NCBI RefSeq assembly: GCF_038967635.1
Contig: NZ_CP152413.1
Span: 7,258,001 to 7,322,000 of the forward strand
Length of the DNA stretch: 64,000 nt
Origin: Bradyrhizobium sp. B124
Lineage (GTDB): Bacteria; Pseudomonadota; Alphaproteobacteria; Rhizobiales; Xanthobacteraceae
Direction: 5' to 3'
In this document: positions 8,635 through 16,793 of the stretch, in pieces
Position numbering within the stretch: position 1 is the stretch's first letter
How the letters are laid out: every line of letters starts with the position of its first letter
Translations under genes and position numbers: made by a program
Notes under the pieces: model-generated
Seen by the model: the letters and a program-made list of their open reading frames with translations, nothing else
Told to the model about the DNA's origin: nothing
The model's database searches: none

Positions 8635-9630
8635 TCAGACGTTCTTCGCGACCTTCCGCGTTCGCGTCGGTCCGGCGCCAGCGATCGCCGGCTTGATATT
8701 CCACACCGCGCGCACGGCCGCGAAGGCGTGCGCGATCACCGGCTCCCGACGGCGGGCGGCAAGGCAGGCGAACGAGAGATCGCAGGTGAGCTTCACCCGG
8801 TCGGAGACCACGAACTGATGCGGGCGCGCCATGCGTGGCGCCAGCACGCTGTCGCGCGCGAGGCTGAGGCAGAGGCCGGATTCGACGAAGTCGATCATCG
8901 CCTCTTCCTGATCGGTGTAGCCGACGCGTTTCGGCAAGGCGCCGAGCGGACGGAAGATGTCGTCGAGCATCCGGCGATGACCGGAATGCGGCGGTGTCGC
9001 GAGCCAGGGCAGTTCGGCAAGCTCCGCCCAGTCCTTGCCGATCACCCGGTCCCGCCAGCCGATCGGCGCGATCACGCGGTAGTGGTAGCTGAGCAGCGGC
9101 GCCAGCTGGTAGCGGCCGTCGGCGATGGTTCGCTCGGCGAAGCTGTGATGGTTGAGCTGCTCCGGCGGCGTGGCGTCGACATAGTAGCCGACGTCGAGCT
9201 CGCCCCGGCCGACCTGCGCCAGCACGTCGTCGCTGACGCCATGGCGCAGAAACACTTCGGTGCGTTGCGAGGACATTGCAAGGCTGCGCACGAATGGCCC
9301 GAGCCGGGTGAATTCGGGGTCGAGGATGGTGCCGACGCGCAGCGTGCCGCGCTGCGCCTCGTTCAGCGAGTCCGCCATCGCCTTGAAGTCGGATGCCGCG
9401 GCCACCGCCCGGTGCGCCAGCGGCAGCAGCGCGGCGCCGGCCTCGGTCAGCGTGAAGCCGCTGGGTGTGCGGTTGAACAGCTGCAGCCCGGTGCTTTCCT
9501 CCAGCGCCTTGAGTTGCAGGCTGACCGCCGGCTGGGTCAGTTTCAGCATCGCTGCAGCGCGCGATACAGTGCCCTCACGGGCAACCGTGATGAAGCAACG
9601 CAAGGCCTGGGTACGGGGAAGCTCGGTCAT
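8635..9630 (-). CDS. LysR-family transcriptional regulator
   Basis: 331 residues. The N-terminal winged HTH (residues about 5-64) reads LRCFITVAREGTVSRAAAMLKLTQPAVSLQLKALEESTGLQLFNRTPSGFTLTEAG, the classic LysR pattern. The C-terminal effector domain begins near LRVGTILDPEF (about 98). The protein ends in a basic tail (GPTRTRKVAKNV). The upstream regulator gene at 9708-10739 is in the same direction. LysR proteins usually control a divergent neighbour, but none is present within 70 bp, so the target is unknown. Confidence 0.92.
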   Translation of the reverse strand: MTELPRTQALRCFITVAREGTVSRAAAMLKLTQPAVSLQLKALEESTGLQLFNRTPSGFTLTEAGAALLPLAHRAVAAASDFKAMADSLNEAQRGTLRVGTILDPEFTRLGPFVRSLAMSSQRTEVFLRHGVSDDVLAQVGRGELDVGYYVDATPPEQLNHHSFAERTIADGRYQLAPLLSYHYRVIAPIGWRDRVIGKDWAELAELPWLATPPHSGHRRMLDDIFRPLGALPKRVGYTDQEEAMIDFVESGLCLSLARDSVLAPRMARPHQFVVSDRVKLTCDLSFACLAARRREPVIAHAFAAVRAVWNIKPAIAGAGPTRTRKVAKNV

Positions 9631-9707
9631 TGTGTGAGCTTATAGCACACTTTTCCTGCCGCGCATCCGACCTTGTCGCGTGATTATAATACAACCAATA
9701 CGAGAAA

Positions 9708-10739
9708 TCAGGATGGCTGCCACGCAACCATGCCTTCCGTGCGTGCGCGCACCTCCGGCGAGGCAAGGCAGGTCGCGACCGCTTCATAGCCCACCGCACC
9801 GGGCACCGGCGTGGCGCAGATCGGCACGCTGTGATTGGCGGGGCACAGGATGATCGCTTCATCGTCGCCGACCGCGTCGAGGTCCAGGATCGCGTTGGAG
9901 CGTGTGAGGAAGAACAGCGGCCGCGCCTCGGGCCCGCGGCGGCGCAGATGCGCGATCACGGCTTCCTGGCTGGCCGCATCGAGCCCCTGCTCGAGCATGT
10001 CGATCACCAGGATGCTGTCGCCGTCGGCCTCGAGAGCGGCGAGCAGGGTGGTCAGTGCGGCTGAGTCCACCGCGCCGTCGGCGAGCAGGGCGGCAAGGCT
10101 CGCCTCGACCCTTGCCTTGTGCGCCGGGTCGGCATCGAGCCGCGCACGAACGGAAGCGCCGCCGTCGGCGGTGCGGTCCAGCCCCACGAATCTGGCGTCG
10201 GGCAGCACTTCGGCGAGCCGCTGTGCGAGGCGCGTCTTGCCGCTGCCGAGCGGGCCGACGATGTAGTTCAGCAGCTTGATGTCACGCAGTTCGAAGCGCT
10301 CGCCGCCCCACGGCCACGGCAGATCGAACGCGACGCCGATCGCCGGCCGCGCCCTGACCGCACCGATGAGATCGCGCGTCGCGGGCATCTTGCCGCGGCC
10401 GAGGTCGGCGCGCAGCCGGCGCACCCTGGCGATGCTGTCGCCGGATTGGCGCATCCGTGCTTCGAGCGTGGCCTCGTGCGCGGCCAGCACGCGATCGAGG
10501 ATCACGGCATCGCCGCTCAGGATTCGCGCCACTTCATTGATGCTGAGGCCGAGCGCGCGCAGCGCGACGATTTCGGCGCCGCGCGCCATCTCGGCCGCAC
10601 CATAGGCGCGCCATCCCGCCGGCGTGCGGCCGGGGGCGATCAGGCCGCGCTCCTCGTAGAGGCGCAGCGCTTTCGCCGAGATCCCGAGCTGCCGTGCAGC
10701 TTCGGACGGACTGAGGAAACGGGCAGCAGGAGCATTCAT
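9708..10739 (-). CDS. MerR-type HTH fused to a P-loop ATPase domain
   Basis: 343 residues with two domains. Residues about 8-75 form a MerR winged HTH: PSEAARQLGISAKALRLYEERGLIAPGRTPAGWRAYG. A helical linker (to about 125) leads to a nucleotide-binding domain with Walker A GPLGSGKT at about 162-169 and a Walker B-like SILVIDMLEQGLD near 240, the latter followed by HLRRRGPEARPLFFLTRSNAI. The ATPase half resembles an ABC/AAA-type NTPase rather than a small-molecule-binding domain. This suggests a regulator whose DNA binding is tied to nucleotide state; that is inference. It stands upstream of and parallel to the LysR gene. Confidence 0.8.
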   Translation of the reverse strand: MNAPAARFLSPSEAARQLGISAKALRLYEERGLIAPGRTPAGWRAYGAAEMARGAEIVALRALGLSINEVARILSGDAVILDRVLAAHEATLEARMRQSGDSIARVRRLRADLGRGKMPATRDLIGAVRARPAIGVAFDLPWPWGGERFELRDIKLLNYIVGPLGSGKTRLAQRLAEVLPDARFVGLDRTADGGASVRARLDADPAHKARVEASLAALLADGAVDSAALTTLLAALEADGDSILVIDMLEQGLDAASQEAVIAHLRRRGPEARPLFFLTRSNAILDLDAVGDDEAIILCPANHSVPICATPVPGAVGYEAVATCLASPEVRARTEGMVAWQPS

Positions 10740-10950
10740 CGAATCACCTCGCGTCGTCTGACCGCGCTTCTATGGAGGCGGCCGCAGGGGCAAGGTCAAG
10801 CGGGGAGGGTGGTGATTTCGCATCGGGTGGAGTGAGGTGAGCACGCTGCTGAGGCTCCCTCTCCCGCAAGGGGGGAGGGAATCCTACCGCCGGTGCGTCC
10901 CTTACGCGCGCGTTGCGCGAGAATGCGAAGCTGCGTCCTCATCCACAACT

Positions 10951-11122
10951 GTCATCGCCCGGCTCGACCGGGCGATCCAGTACGCCGCGGCTTCTCGGCT
11001 CAAGCACTGCTGTTTCTGGAATACTGGATCACCCGCATGCGCGGGTGATGACACCGAACAAGCTGTTTGACGGTGGAGTCGAGACCTATCCTCATCGTCG
11101 TCCTGGCCTTCGCCAGGACGAC
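10951..11122. repeat. mosaic of rhizobial palindromic repeats
   Basis: Three perfect hairpins in a row: TCGCCCGG/CCGGGCGA near 10,953-10,973, TCACCCGC/GCGGGTGA near 11,028-11,047, and GTCGTCCTGGC/GCCAGGACGAC at 11,097-11,122 with a CTTC tetraloop. The middle stretch with GATCCAGTACGCCGC and ACTGGATCACCCGC is a widespread dispersed repeat of Bradyrhizobium-type genomes. A fragment of a different repeat, CCCTCTCCCGCAAGGGGGGA, lies at about 10,857-10,876. No gene is visible in 10,740-11,164. Confidence 0.8.
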
Positions 11123-11164
11123 AGCGGTGTTTCTGGCGAGCACCATCACCGATCGCAGCCACCC

Positions 11165-11965
11165 TCACTCCAGATGGTTCACCTTCGCCACCCAGGCGCG
11201 GACGTCGGTGAGCACTTCGGGCAGCGCGGCCTTGACCTCCTGCACGTTCATGCCGGGCTTGATGCGGGGGTCGTAGAGCAGGTTGAGCAAATATTGGTCG
11301 TAGACGTCGAAAAAGCCCATCGAGACGCTGTCGTTGAACATGGTCCACGGCACGGTCGCGGTGTCGTTGATCGGGCCGAGCGACTGCAACAGCTCCTCAT
11401 AGGCGCAGTCGAGGAAGACGAAATCGCCATTGTCTACGGTGAGGATGACGTCGGAATGCTCGATCTCGTAATTCTCGTTCTTGCGGAAGCCCGACAGGCA
11501 TTGCGGATCGAGCGAGGCGCGGATCTCCTTGGCGCGCTCCTGGCCGTAGAAGGTCGCGATCGTGCGGTAGAGCTCGCGGTCGCGCACCAGCTTGACCACG
11601 ACATTGGCCGCGTCGTTGTTATCGGTCATCGCGATGTCGAGATGCTGCACCTTGGCTCGGATGTCGGCGATGACCTTGGAGAGCTGGACCTTGCGGTCGG
11701 CGCGGTTGCCGTCGGCGAACACGCGCACCGGTCTGTCGTATTTGCGGATGCGGTCGACCCGACCGGCGAGATGATATTCGGCGCCGAACGCGGTTTTCAG
11801 AAAGCCCTCGACGATCTCGGCGTCGGTAAAGACCTTCTTCTCGTTGCGCTGGCGCGAGGTGATGGCCGGAATCTCTGCACCCGTCGCCGGTACGATGGCG
11901 TCGGTGAGCGAAGTGGCGAGCGCCGCGGCGAGCAGCAGCAGGATAAGCGAGCAATGTTGGCGCAT
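11165..11965 (-). CDS. DUF2927 secreted protein
   Basis: 266 residues from ATG 11965 (MRQHCSLILLLLAAALATSL), which gives a clean signal peptide; an in-frame ATG at 12001 would add 12 residues before it. The mature part carries the DUF2927 pattern: EIVEGFLKTAFGAEYH, a central DCAYEELLQSLGPINDTATVPWTMFNDSVSMGFFDVYDQYLLNLLYDPRIKPGM, and VKAALPEVL. The family is exported and widespread in alphaproteobacteria with no biochemical role assigned. The next gene upstream in the same direction is an exported L,D-transpeptidase, so a cell-envelope role is plausible. Confidence 0.85.
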   Translation of the reverse strand: MRQHCSLILLLLAAALATSLTDAIVPATGAEIPAITSRQRNEKKVFTDAEIVEGFLKTAFGAEYHLAGRVDRIRKYDRPVRVFADGNRADRKVQLSKVIADIRAKVQHLDIAMTDNNDAANVVVKLVRDRELYRTIATFYGQERAKEIRASLDPQCLSGFRKNENYEIEHSDVILTVDNGDFVFLDCAYEELLQSLGPINDTATVPWTMFNDSVSMGFFDVYDQYLLNLLYDPRIKPGMNVQEVKAALPEVLTDVRAWVAKVNHLE

Positions 11966-12058
11966 TCGAACCACGCTGCCGCAATGCGCCCGGCAGCGCA
12001 AGGCAAGATCAGCGATCTCGCCGCATGGAAGCGCCTGGTTCCGTTGAAATCGACGCGA

Positions 12059-12631
12059 TCAGTTCTTCACCACTACTGTGGCGCCGACCGAGACGCGATC
12101 ATAGAGGTCCTTGACGTCCTCATTGGTCATCCGGAAGCAGCCCGACGAGACCGCCTGGCCGATCGTCTCGGGTTCGTTGGAGCCGTGGATGCGGTACAGC
12201 GTCGAGCCGAGATACATTGCGCGCGCGCCGAGCGGGTTCTCGATGCCGCCGGCCATGTGGCGCGGCAGATCGGGGCGGCGGCGCAGCATGTCCGAGGGCG
12301 GCGTCCAGGACGGCCATTCCTTCTTCGCGGAGATGCGGTGCACACCGCTCCAGCGGAAGCCGTCGCGGCCGACGCCGATGCCGTAGCGCAGCGCCTGGCC
12401 GTTCGCCATCACCAGATAGAGCCGGCGCTCGGCGGTGTTCACCACGATGGTGCCGGGGGCGTAGTTGGTCTCGTAGTTGACGGTGGTGCGCGGGATCGGG
12501 CTTGCGCCGCCACCGCCGAAGAAGCTCGGGGCTTCGGACTGGTAGCCGCGGGAATCGAAGAACTGGGCGTGGGCCTGGCCGGCACCTGCCAGGATCGTGA
12601 GCGCGGCAAACATCAAGGCAATCGGGCGCAT
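12059..12631 (-). CDS. L,D-transpeptidase (ErfK/YkuD family)
   Basis: 190 residues. I chose ATG 12631 (MRPIALMFAALTILAGAGQAHA) because GAGGA lies eight bases upstream; ATGs at 12637 and 12652 are alternatives. A signal peptide ends at AHA/QFF. The YkuD catalytic domain starts near NTAERRLYLVMANGQALRYGIGVG. It carries the active-site histidine (YRIHGSNEP) and the nucleophilic cysteine in SSGCFRM, separated by the usual 15 or so residues. It would form or remodel L,D crosslinks in peptidoglycan, or attach proteins to it, in the periplasm. Confidence 0.93.
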   Translation of the reverse strand: MRPIALMFAALTILAGAGQAHAQFFDSRGYQSEAPSFFGGGGASPIPRTTVNYETNYAPGTIVVNTAERRLYLVMANGQALRYGIGVGRDGFRWSGVHRISAKKEWPSWTPPSDMLRRRPDLPRHMAGGIENPLGARAMYLGSTLYRIHGSNEPETIGQAVSSGCFRMTNEDVKDLYDRVSVGATVVVKN

Positions 12632-12819
12632 CGTCATCGTCCTCGCGAACAATCAAATATGCAGCCAAAAAGGCCACAATCGCCGGCCTTTCGCAAGCGA
12701 CGAAGCTGTGACATCAGCCATTTTCCGACAACACGGTTTAAAAAGGCAACAGACCGTAAGCGATAGCTGCATTGTCCCGCCAAACCTTTGACGAAGCGGC
12801 TGAAGAATGGTTGATCTGG

Positions 12820-12919
12820 AGCGTTTTCAAGCGAAGTGGGGACCGGTTCGCGTCAAGAAAACGCGACCAAACAAAAGGATGAGAGCATGATCCGATTCAA
12901 TCGGATTGGATCATGCTCT
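12820..12919. repeat. dispersed palindromic repeat, copy 2
   Basis: A repeat region ending in a perfect 12-bp hairpin, AGAGCATGATCC (12,882-12,893) with GGATCATGCTCT (12,908-12,919). It is preceded by GGAGCGTTTTCAAGCGAAGT, a common rhizobial intergenic motif. The hairpin ends 40 bp before the TPP-enzyme start codon. The GCATGATCC arm is shared with the copies at 4,469 and 14,534. The rest of the gap from 12,632 holds a short A+T-rich stretch without a visible gene. Confidence 0.8.
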
Positions 12920-12958
12920 GAAGCGACCTCAAGAACATCTCGAAACGGGAGCGTGAGC

Positions 12959-14503
12959 ATGAACGGTGCGGAAAGTCTGGTGCGGACGTTGGTCGCGGGC
13001 GGCGTGGACGTCTGCTTTACCAATCCGGGCACCTCGGAGATGCATTTCGTCGCAGCACTGGACAAGGTGCCCGGCATGCGCTGCGTGCTCGGCCTGTTCG
13101 AAGGTGTGGTGACCGGTGCGGCCGACGGCTACTTCCGCATGAAGGGAACGCCGGCCTCGACGCTGCTGCATCTCGGGCCCGGCCTTGCCAACGGCCTCGC
13201 CAATCTGCACAACGCCAAGAAGGCGCATTCCGGCATCGTCAACATCGTCGGCCAGCACGCCACCTATCACATCGAATACAACGCACCGCTGACGTCCGAC
13301 ATCGAAGGCCTGGCACGGCCGATGTCGGCCTGGGTGCGCACCTCGCCGGACGCCAAGTCGGTCGCCCGTGATGGCGCCGCCGCGATCGCCGCGGCCAGCG
13401 GCGCGCCGCCGCAGGTTGCGACCTTGATCCTGCCTGCCGACACCGCGTGGAACGAGGCCGACGGGGTGGCCCAGGTGCCTGTGGAATCGCAGCGCCGGAA
13501 CTATTCGCCACAGGCCGTCGAGAGCGCCGCCAAGGTGCTGCGCAGCGGTGAACCGACATTGCTGCTGATGACCGGCAGCGCGGTGACAGAGCCGGGGCTG
13601 GCGCTGGCGGCGCAGATCGCCGGCAAGACCGGCTGCAAGGTCATGGGTCAGCTGGCGAGCCCGCGGATGGCGCGCGGGCGCGGGCGGTTTTCGATCGAGC
13701 GGGTGCCTTACGTGGTCGAGCTGGCGCTCGCGGCGCTGAAGGGCTTTCGGCACATCGTTCTCGTCGAAGCCAACGAACCCGTCGCGTTCTTCGCCTATCC
13801 GAACAAGCCGAGCCTGCTGAAGCCGGAGGGATGCGAGGTGCATCGCATGACCTCGAGCGGGGAGAATTCGGTGGCGGCGCTGCAGGCACTGGCCTCTGCG
13901 GTTGGCGCCAAGCCGGCCGATGTGAAGCCGCAGGCGACCGTCGAACTGGTGAAGCCGACCGGTGCCTTGAACCACGCGTCGATCGCCCAGGCGATCGCGG
14001 CTGCGGTTCCTGACAATGCCATCCTGGTCGACGAATCCATCACGACCGGGCGCGGTTTCTTTCCGCTGACGGCGAGCGCCGCTCCGCACGACTGGATTCA
14101 GAACCTGGGCGGCTCGATCGGCTATTCGACGCCGGTCGCGACCGGCGCCGCGATCGCCTGTCCGGACCGCAAGGTGATCTGCATGGTCGGCGATGGCAGC
14201 GCGATGTACACGATCCAGTCGCTGTGGACGCAGGCGCGCGAAGGGCTCAACATCGTCACCATCGTGTTCGCCAATCGCATGTACCAGATCCTGCGCGGCG
14301 AGTTCGATGGCGTCGGCGCCGGCGAACCGGGCAAGCGGGCGCAGGACATGCTGAGGATCGACAGCCCGACGCTGGATTTCGTCGCGCTCGGCAAGAGCAT
14401 GGGCGTGCCGGGCCGGGCGGTGACCACCGCGGACGAGTTCAACAAGGCCTTGGCGGAAGCCATCGCCGAGCCGGGCCCGCGGCTGATCGAAGTGCAGGTG
14501 TAG
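12959..14503 (+). CDS. thiamine diphosphate-dependent enzyme, acetolactate synthase-like
   Basis: 514 residues. The start ATG 12959 (MNGAESLVRTLVAGGVDVCF) follows GGGAG at normal spacing; the longer reading to 12836 runs through the repeat. Three domains are visible: the N-terminal pyrimidine-binding domain with the catalytic Glu in LGLFEGVVTGAADGY, a central domain, and a C-terminal PP-binding domain with GDGSAMYTIQSLWTQAREGLNI and VFAN. The family includes acetolactate synthase, benzoylformate decarboxylase and sulfopyruvate/oxalyl-CoA decarboxylases. No regulatory IlvH-type subunit gene is adjacent and the protein is shorter than IlvB. A catabolic decarboxylase or lyase is more likely than a biosynthetic AHAS. 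Confidence 0.85.
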   Translation: MNGAESLVRTLVAGGVDVCFTNPGTSEMHFVAALDKVPGMRCVLGLFEGVVTGAADGYFRMKGTPASTLLHLGPGLANGLANLHNAKKAHSGIVNIVGQHATYHIEYNAPLTSDIEGLARPMSAWVRTSPDAKSVARDGAAAIAAASGAPPQVATLILPADTAWNEADGVAQVPVESQRRNYSPQAVESAAKVLRSGEPTLLLMTGSAVTEPGLALAAQIAGKTGCKVMGQLASPRMARGRGRFSIERVPYVVELALAALKGFRHIVLVEANEPVAFFAYPNKPSLLKPEGCEVHRMTSSGENSVAALQALASAVGAKPADVKPQATVELVKPTGALNHASIAQAIAAAVPDNAILVDESITTGRGFFPLTASAAPHDWIQNLGGSIGYSTPVATGAAIACPDRKVICMVGDGSAMYTIQSLWTQAREGLNIVTIVFANRMYQILRGEFDGVGAGEPGKRAQDMLRIDSPTLDFVALGKSMGVPGRAVTTADEFNKALAEAIAEPGPRLIEVQV

Positions 14504-14533
14504 CAGCGCTGTTGCGGGGCTGCGGCGGCGGCC

Positions 14534-14681
14534 GAGCATGATCCGGACGGGAACGGCCGCGTTAGCGCAAAGTGCGAAGCGGTTTTCCCTGCGACAAACG
14601 CGATGCGTTTGCGCGGAGATCATGCTCAAACAAAAGAGCTAAAGCGCGATGATGGATCAACCTGACCTCATCGCGCTTTAG
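14534..14681. repeat. dispersed palindromic repeat, copy 3 (longest)
   Basis: The most complete copy of the two-hairpin element. GAGCATGATC (14,534-14,543) pairs with GATCATGCTC (14,618-14,627) across a longer interior that still contains AGTGCGAAGCGGTTTTCC. A perfect 14-bp palindrome follows, CTAAAGCGCGATGA (14,639-14,652) with TCATCGCGCTTTAG (14,668-14,681). Relative to copy 1 it has insertions near GGAACGGCCGCG and CGACAAACGCGATG. Confidence 0.87.
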
Positions 14682-14698
14682 TCCAGTCGGAGGCGTCA

Positions 14699-15235
14699 AT
14701 GCAGACCGAGCTGAACAAGGTGATCGCCGCCGTTAAGGAATTCTACGCGCAGGAGACGTTTCTGCTGGAGCGCGATCTCGGCGAGCGAACGCTCACTCAC
14801 CGGCTGGCGGTCTATGTCGAGCGGCAGTTTCCCGGCTGGCAGGTCGACTGCAACTATGATCGGCTCGGCGAGCGCACGCTGCGGCTGCCGCGCGGCTCGG
14901 GGAGCTCGACCGACGACCATCTCGGCAAGTCGATCTATCCCGATATCGTCGTGCATCAGCGTGACATCCCGAACAATCTCCTGGCCATCGAGCTGCGCAA
15001 GGACAGCAACCACCAGCCGCTCGAGCACGACCAGCGCAAGCTGCAGGCGCTGACCGATCCGAATGTCTGGTTTGCCTATGCAATGGGCGTTCTGGTGATC
15101 GTCGGACAGCACGGCGTGAGCCATTCCGAAATCTATGCCGGCGGCGCCGTCGACAGCGCCACGTCGCGCTGGTTTGCGGAGCGCCTACGCGAGAGCGGGC
15201 TCGCGGGCAGGCGCGACGATGGTGCCCAGCATTGA
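14699..15235 (+). CDS. hypothetical protein, possible PD-(D/E)xK fold
   Basis: 178 residues, not firmly recognised. An N-terminal helical part (ELNKVIAAVKEFYAQETFLLERDLGERTLTHRLAVYVERQFPGW) is followed by a core resembling restriction-endonuclease-like folds: SIYPDIVVHQRDIPNNLLAIELRKDSN at about 77-103, that is D, spacing, then E-x-R/K. The arrangement matches small predicted nucleases or Card1/TnsA-type folds, though the lysine of ExK is replaced by Arg (ELRK). The gene is solitary after the repeat element. It could be a nuclease, an inactive relative, or something unrelated. Confidence 0.6.
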   Translation: MQTELNKVIAAVKEFYAQETFLLERDLGERTLTHRLAVYVERQFPGWQVDCNYDRLGERTLRLPRGSGSSTDDHLGKSIYPDIVVHQRDIPNNLLAIELRKDSNHQPLEHDQRKLQALTDPNVWFAYAMGVLVIVGQHGVSHSEIYAGGAVDSATSRWFAERLRESGLAGRRDDGAQH

Positions 15236-15550
15236 CTCTATCGCGATGAATCTTGCTCTGCATCGCAGTGATAGCCCGTTTGGATCATGCGTTGCCGCTG
15301 CACGCGCGTCACAACAGAAGGCGCGGGAGGTGGAGCAATTCCTGGAGCTGGTGGTCAATTTTCAGAACGATCCGATGGCGGTGCGGATTATCGGCTCTGC
15401 GCCTCTTTCGCTCCCTCTCCCGCACTTGAATTCGCTGGTCCAATTCTCACGGCCCCAACACTCACTGCCCCAACAATCACCGCCCCAAGCGGTCGGCGCA
15501 TTTGATTGCGACGTGACGGGCGAGGCGGCATCCGCACCGAGACAGCAAGC
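15236..15550. other. intergenic, no gene supported
   Basis: About 310 bp between convergent genes. Open frames here are short and Ser/Pro/Gln-rich with no recognisable product. A short tandem of CCCCAACA-type units lies at about 15,452-15,483 (CCCCAACACTCACTGCCCCA), perhaps a small degenerate repeat. Confidence 0.4.
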
Positions 15551-15579
15551 AAAAAGGCCGCCTTCGGGGCGGCCTTTTC
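15551..15579 (-). terminator. bidirectional rho-independent terminator
   Basis: A perfect 11-bp stem AAAAGGCCGCC/GGCGGCCTTTT with a 5-base TTCGG-type loop (15,552-15,578). Read on the minus strand it ends in TTTTTGC, a good U-tract, placing it 44 bp after the stop of the 15,623-15,853 gene. It also has TTTT on the plus strand, so it could end transcripts from both sides. Confidence 0.85.
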
Positions 15580-15622
15580 CGTGATCGCCAGATCCGTGAT
15601 CGGCTACCGCGACTATTTCTGT

Positions 15623-15853
15623 TTATTGCTTGGCCGCATCGTCGCCGGTCGTGGCGCCAGCCTTGGTACCTCCCTTGACGCCCCCCTTGGCGCTCGATTT
15701 CTTGGCGGTCTTCGCTTTCTTCTTCGGCGCCATTTTGGTCGCCTCGCCCTTGGTCGCCGTGTCGCCGCTTTGCGCTGCGGGGGCCTTGTCCTGCGCGAGT
15801 GCGGTGGACGAGACGAAGGCAAGCGCCGTGGCGGCGAGGATCAGTGTTCGCAT
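15623..15853 (-). CDS. small secreted Lys/Ala-rich protein
   Basis: 76 residues. I chose ATG 15853 (MRTLILAATALAFVSSTALA) because GGGAG lies nine bases upstream and a full signal peptide follows, cleaved before QDKAP. The longer frame to 15985 is not needed. The mature part is highly basic and low-complexity (KMAPKKKAKTAKKSSAKGGVKGG), likely disordered. Such exported histone-like or eukaryote-like basic peptides are common in Bradyrhizobium, with no known role. A strong terminator follows. Confidence 0.75.
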   Translation of the reverse strand: MRTLILAATALAFVSSTALAQDKAPAAQSGDTATKGEATKMAPKKKAKTAKKSSAKGGVKGGTKAGATTGDDAAKQ

Positions 15854-16033
15854 CGGATGGTTCTCCCAAGTTGGTTTCCGGCGCCCCTCAACGGGACAGA
15901 ATGTCGCAGGTTCCGCGACCCCGATCAGCAGTCCGTGAGCTGTGCGTGAACGGCGCTGCCGCTTCGAGATGGGCGGAACCGGCAACCGCGAGCCGCGTTA
16001 TGTCGCTGGGCAGGAGTTCCGAGGAGAGACGCC

Positions 16034-16174
16034 ATGCGCTGGCGGTCAATGACGGAAACCACCAACACGGTGCTCGACACCGCCCCCGAGGATACCTTCT
16101 ACACGGTGGGCTGGACCATCAGCGGACTGGCGACACTGGCCACCATCGTCGCGGTCTGGATGTTCGGGATCTGA
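16034..16174 (+). CDS. 46-residue single-span membrane protein
   Basis: The ORF is MRWRSMTETTNTVLDTAPED.., ending in one hydrophobic helix (ISGLATLATIVAVWMF, about residues 29-44). GAGGAG lies eight to ten bases before the ATG. An internal ATG at residue 6 is an alternative start. The composition and strong ribosome-binding site favour a real small membrane protein; I do not recognise the family. Confidence 0.55.
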   Translation: MRWRSMTETTNTVLDTAPEDTFYTVGWTISGLATLATIVAVWMFGI

Positions 16175-16241
16175 GGCGAGCGATCCGTGCGGGCAACCGG
16201 CTTGCCGGAGCCGGCAGGCGGTCGCGGCCTGCGCCGGTCAG

Positions 16242-16610
16242 CTATTTCCGCAAAATGGCCAGCGCTTCCCGGTAAAGCTGCGAGAAACCGAGCAGGAGCG
16301 CGCTCGACAGCAGGAACGTCGCGATGCTGTCATAATCGTCGGCCGTCGGCCAGGCGAACTCGAAATAGGGGGGCATGAACACCCACCAGACGATCGGCAC
16401 CGTGATGATGGTGGCAAAGGCGCCGGCCGGTGCGCCGCCCATCAGCCCGGCGATCAGGATCGCCGGCACGAAGGCCGCGAAATAGAACTGCATGCCGAAG
16501 CTTGCGAACATCTCCTGCGTCGCGGTGGCGAGCACCACGGCCAACAGGGCGACGACGAACGTCGACAATGACCAAGGCCGCAGCTTCAGAATGTAGTCGT
16601 TGCCCTTGCG
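16242..16610 (-). CDS. DUF4118-like membrane protein
   Basis: 122 residues from ATG 16610 (MRKGNDYILKLRPWSLSTFV). Three to four hydrophobic segments are visible: STFVVALLAVVLATAT, MQFYFAAFVPAILIAGLMGG, and GAFATIITVPIVWWVFMPP followed by ATFLLSSALLLGF. The APAGAFATIITVPIVWWVFMPPYFEF segment matches DUF4118, the membrane module of KdpD-type and other sensor kinases (their ALLSALAFNFFFIPP region). Here it stands alone without a kinase domain. Longer upstream frames exist to 16670 but lack support. Confidence 0.7.
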   Translation of the reverse strand, partial: RKGNDYILKLRPWSLSTFVVALLAVVLATATQEMFASFGMQFYFAAFVPAILIAGLMGGAPAGAFATIITVPIVWWVFMPPYFEFAWPTADDYDSIATFLLSSALLLGFSQLYREALAILRK

Positions 16611-16793
16611 CATCGAGACGTCCCGGCCTCCGCGAGTTCCGGGAAGGTAGCCGAGGAGGCCTGCAAACAAAACCCCGTAGGACTCCGAGGGTCAGCGTTG
16701 TGCTCGGCACAGTGAAAAGGAGCCGTCCCGGTCAAGCCGCCGCCGCATTGTCGCGCTTATTGCATTGCGGCAGGGTGATGGTGGGACGACACA

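Noticed and set aside
12669..12691. Hairpin AAAGGCC/GGCCTTT resembling a terminator
   Set aside because: It lies upstream of the L,D-transpeptidase start and far from any gene end, so a terminator role is not supported.
10913..12766. 617-codon open frame on the plus strand
   Set aside because: It runs through the repeat mosaic and antisense to the DUF2927 and L,D-transpeptidase genes, both of which have clear domains and signal peptides.
12929..14629. 566-codon frame on the minus strand
   Set aside because: Antisense shadow of the TPP-enzyme gene with His/Arg-rich composition and no recognisable motif.
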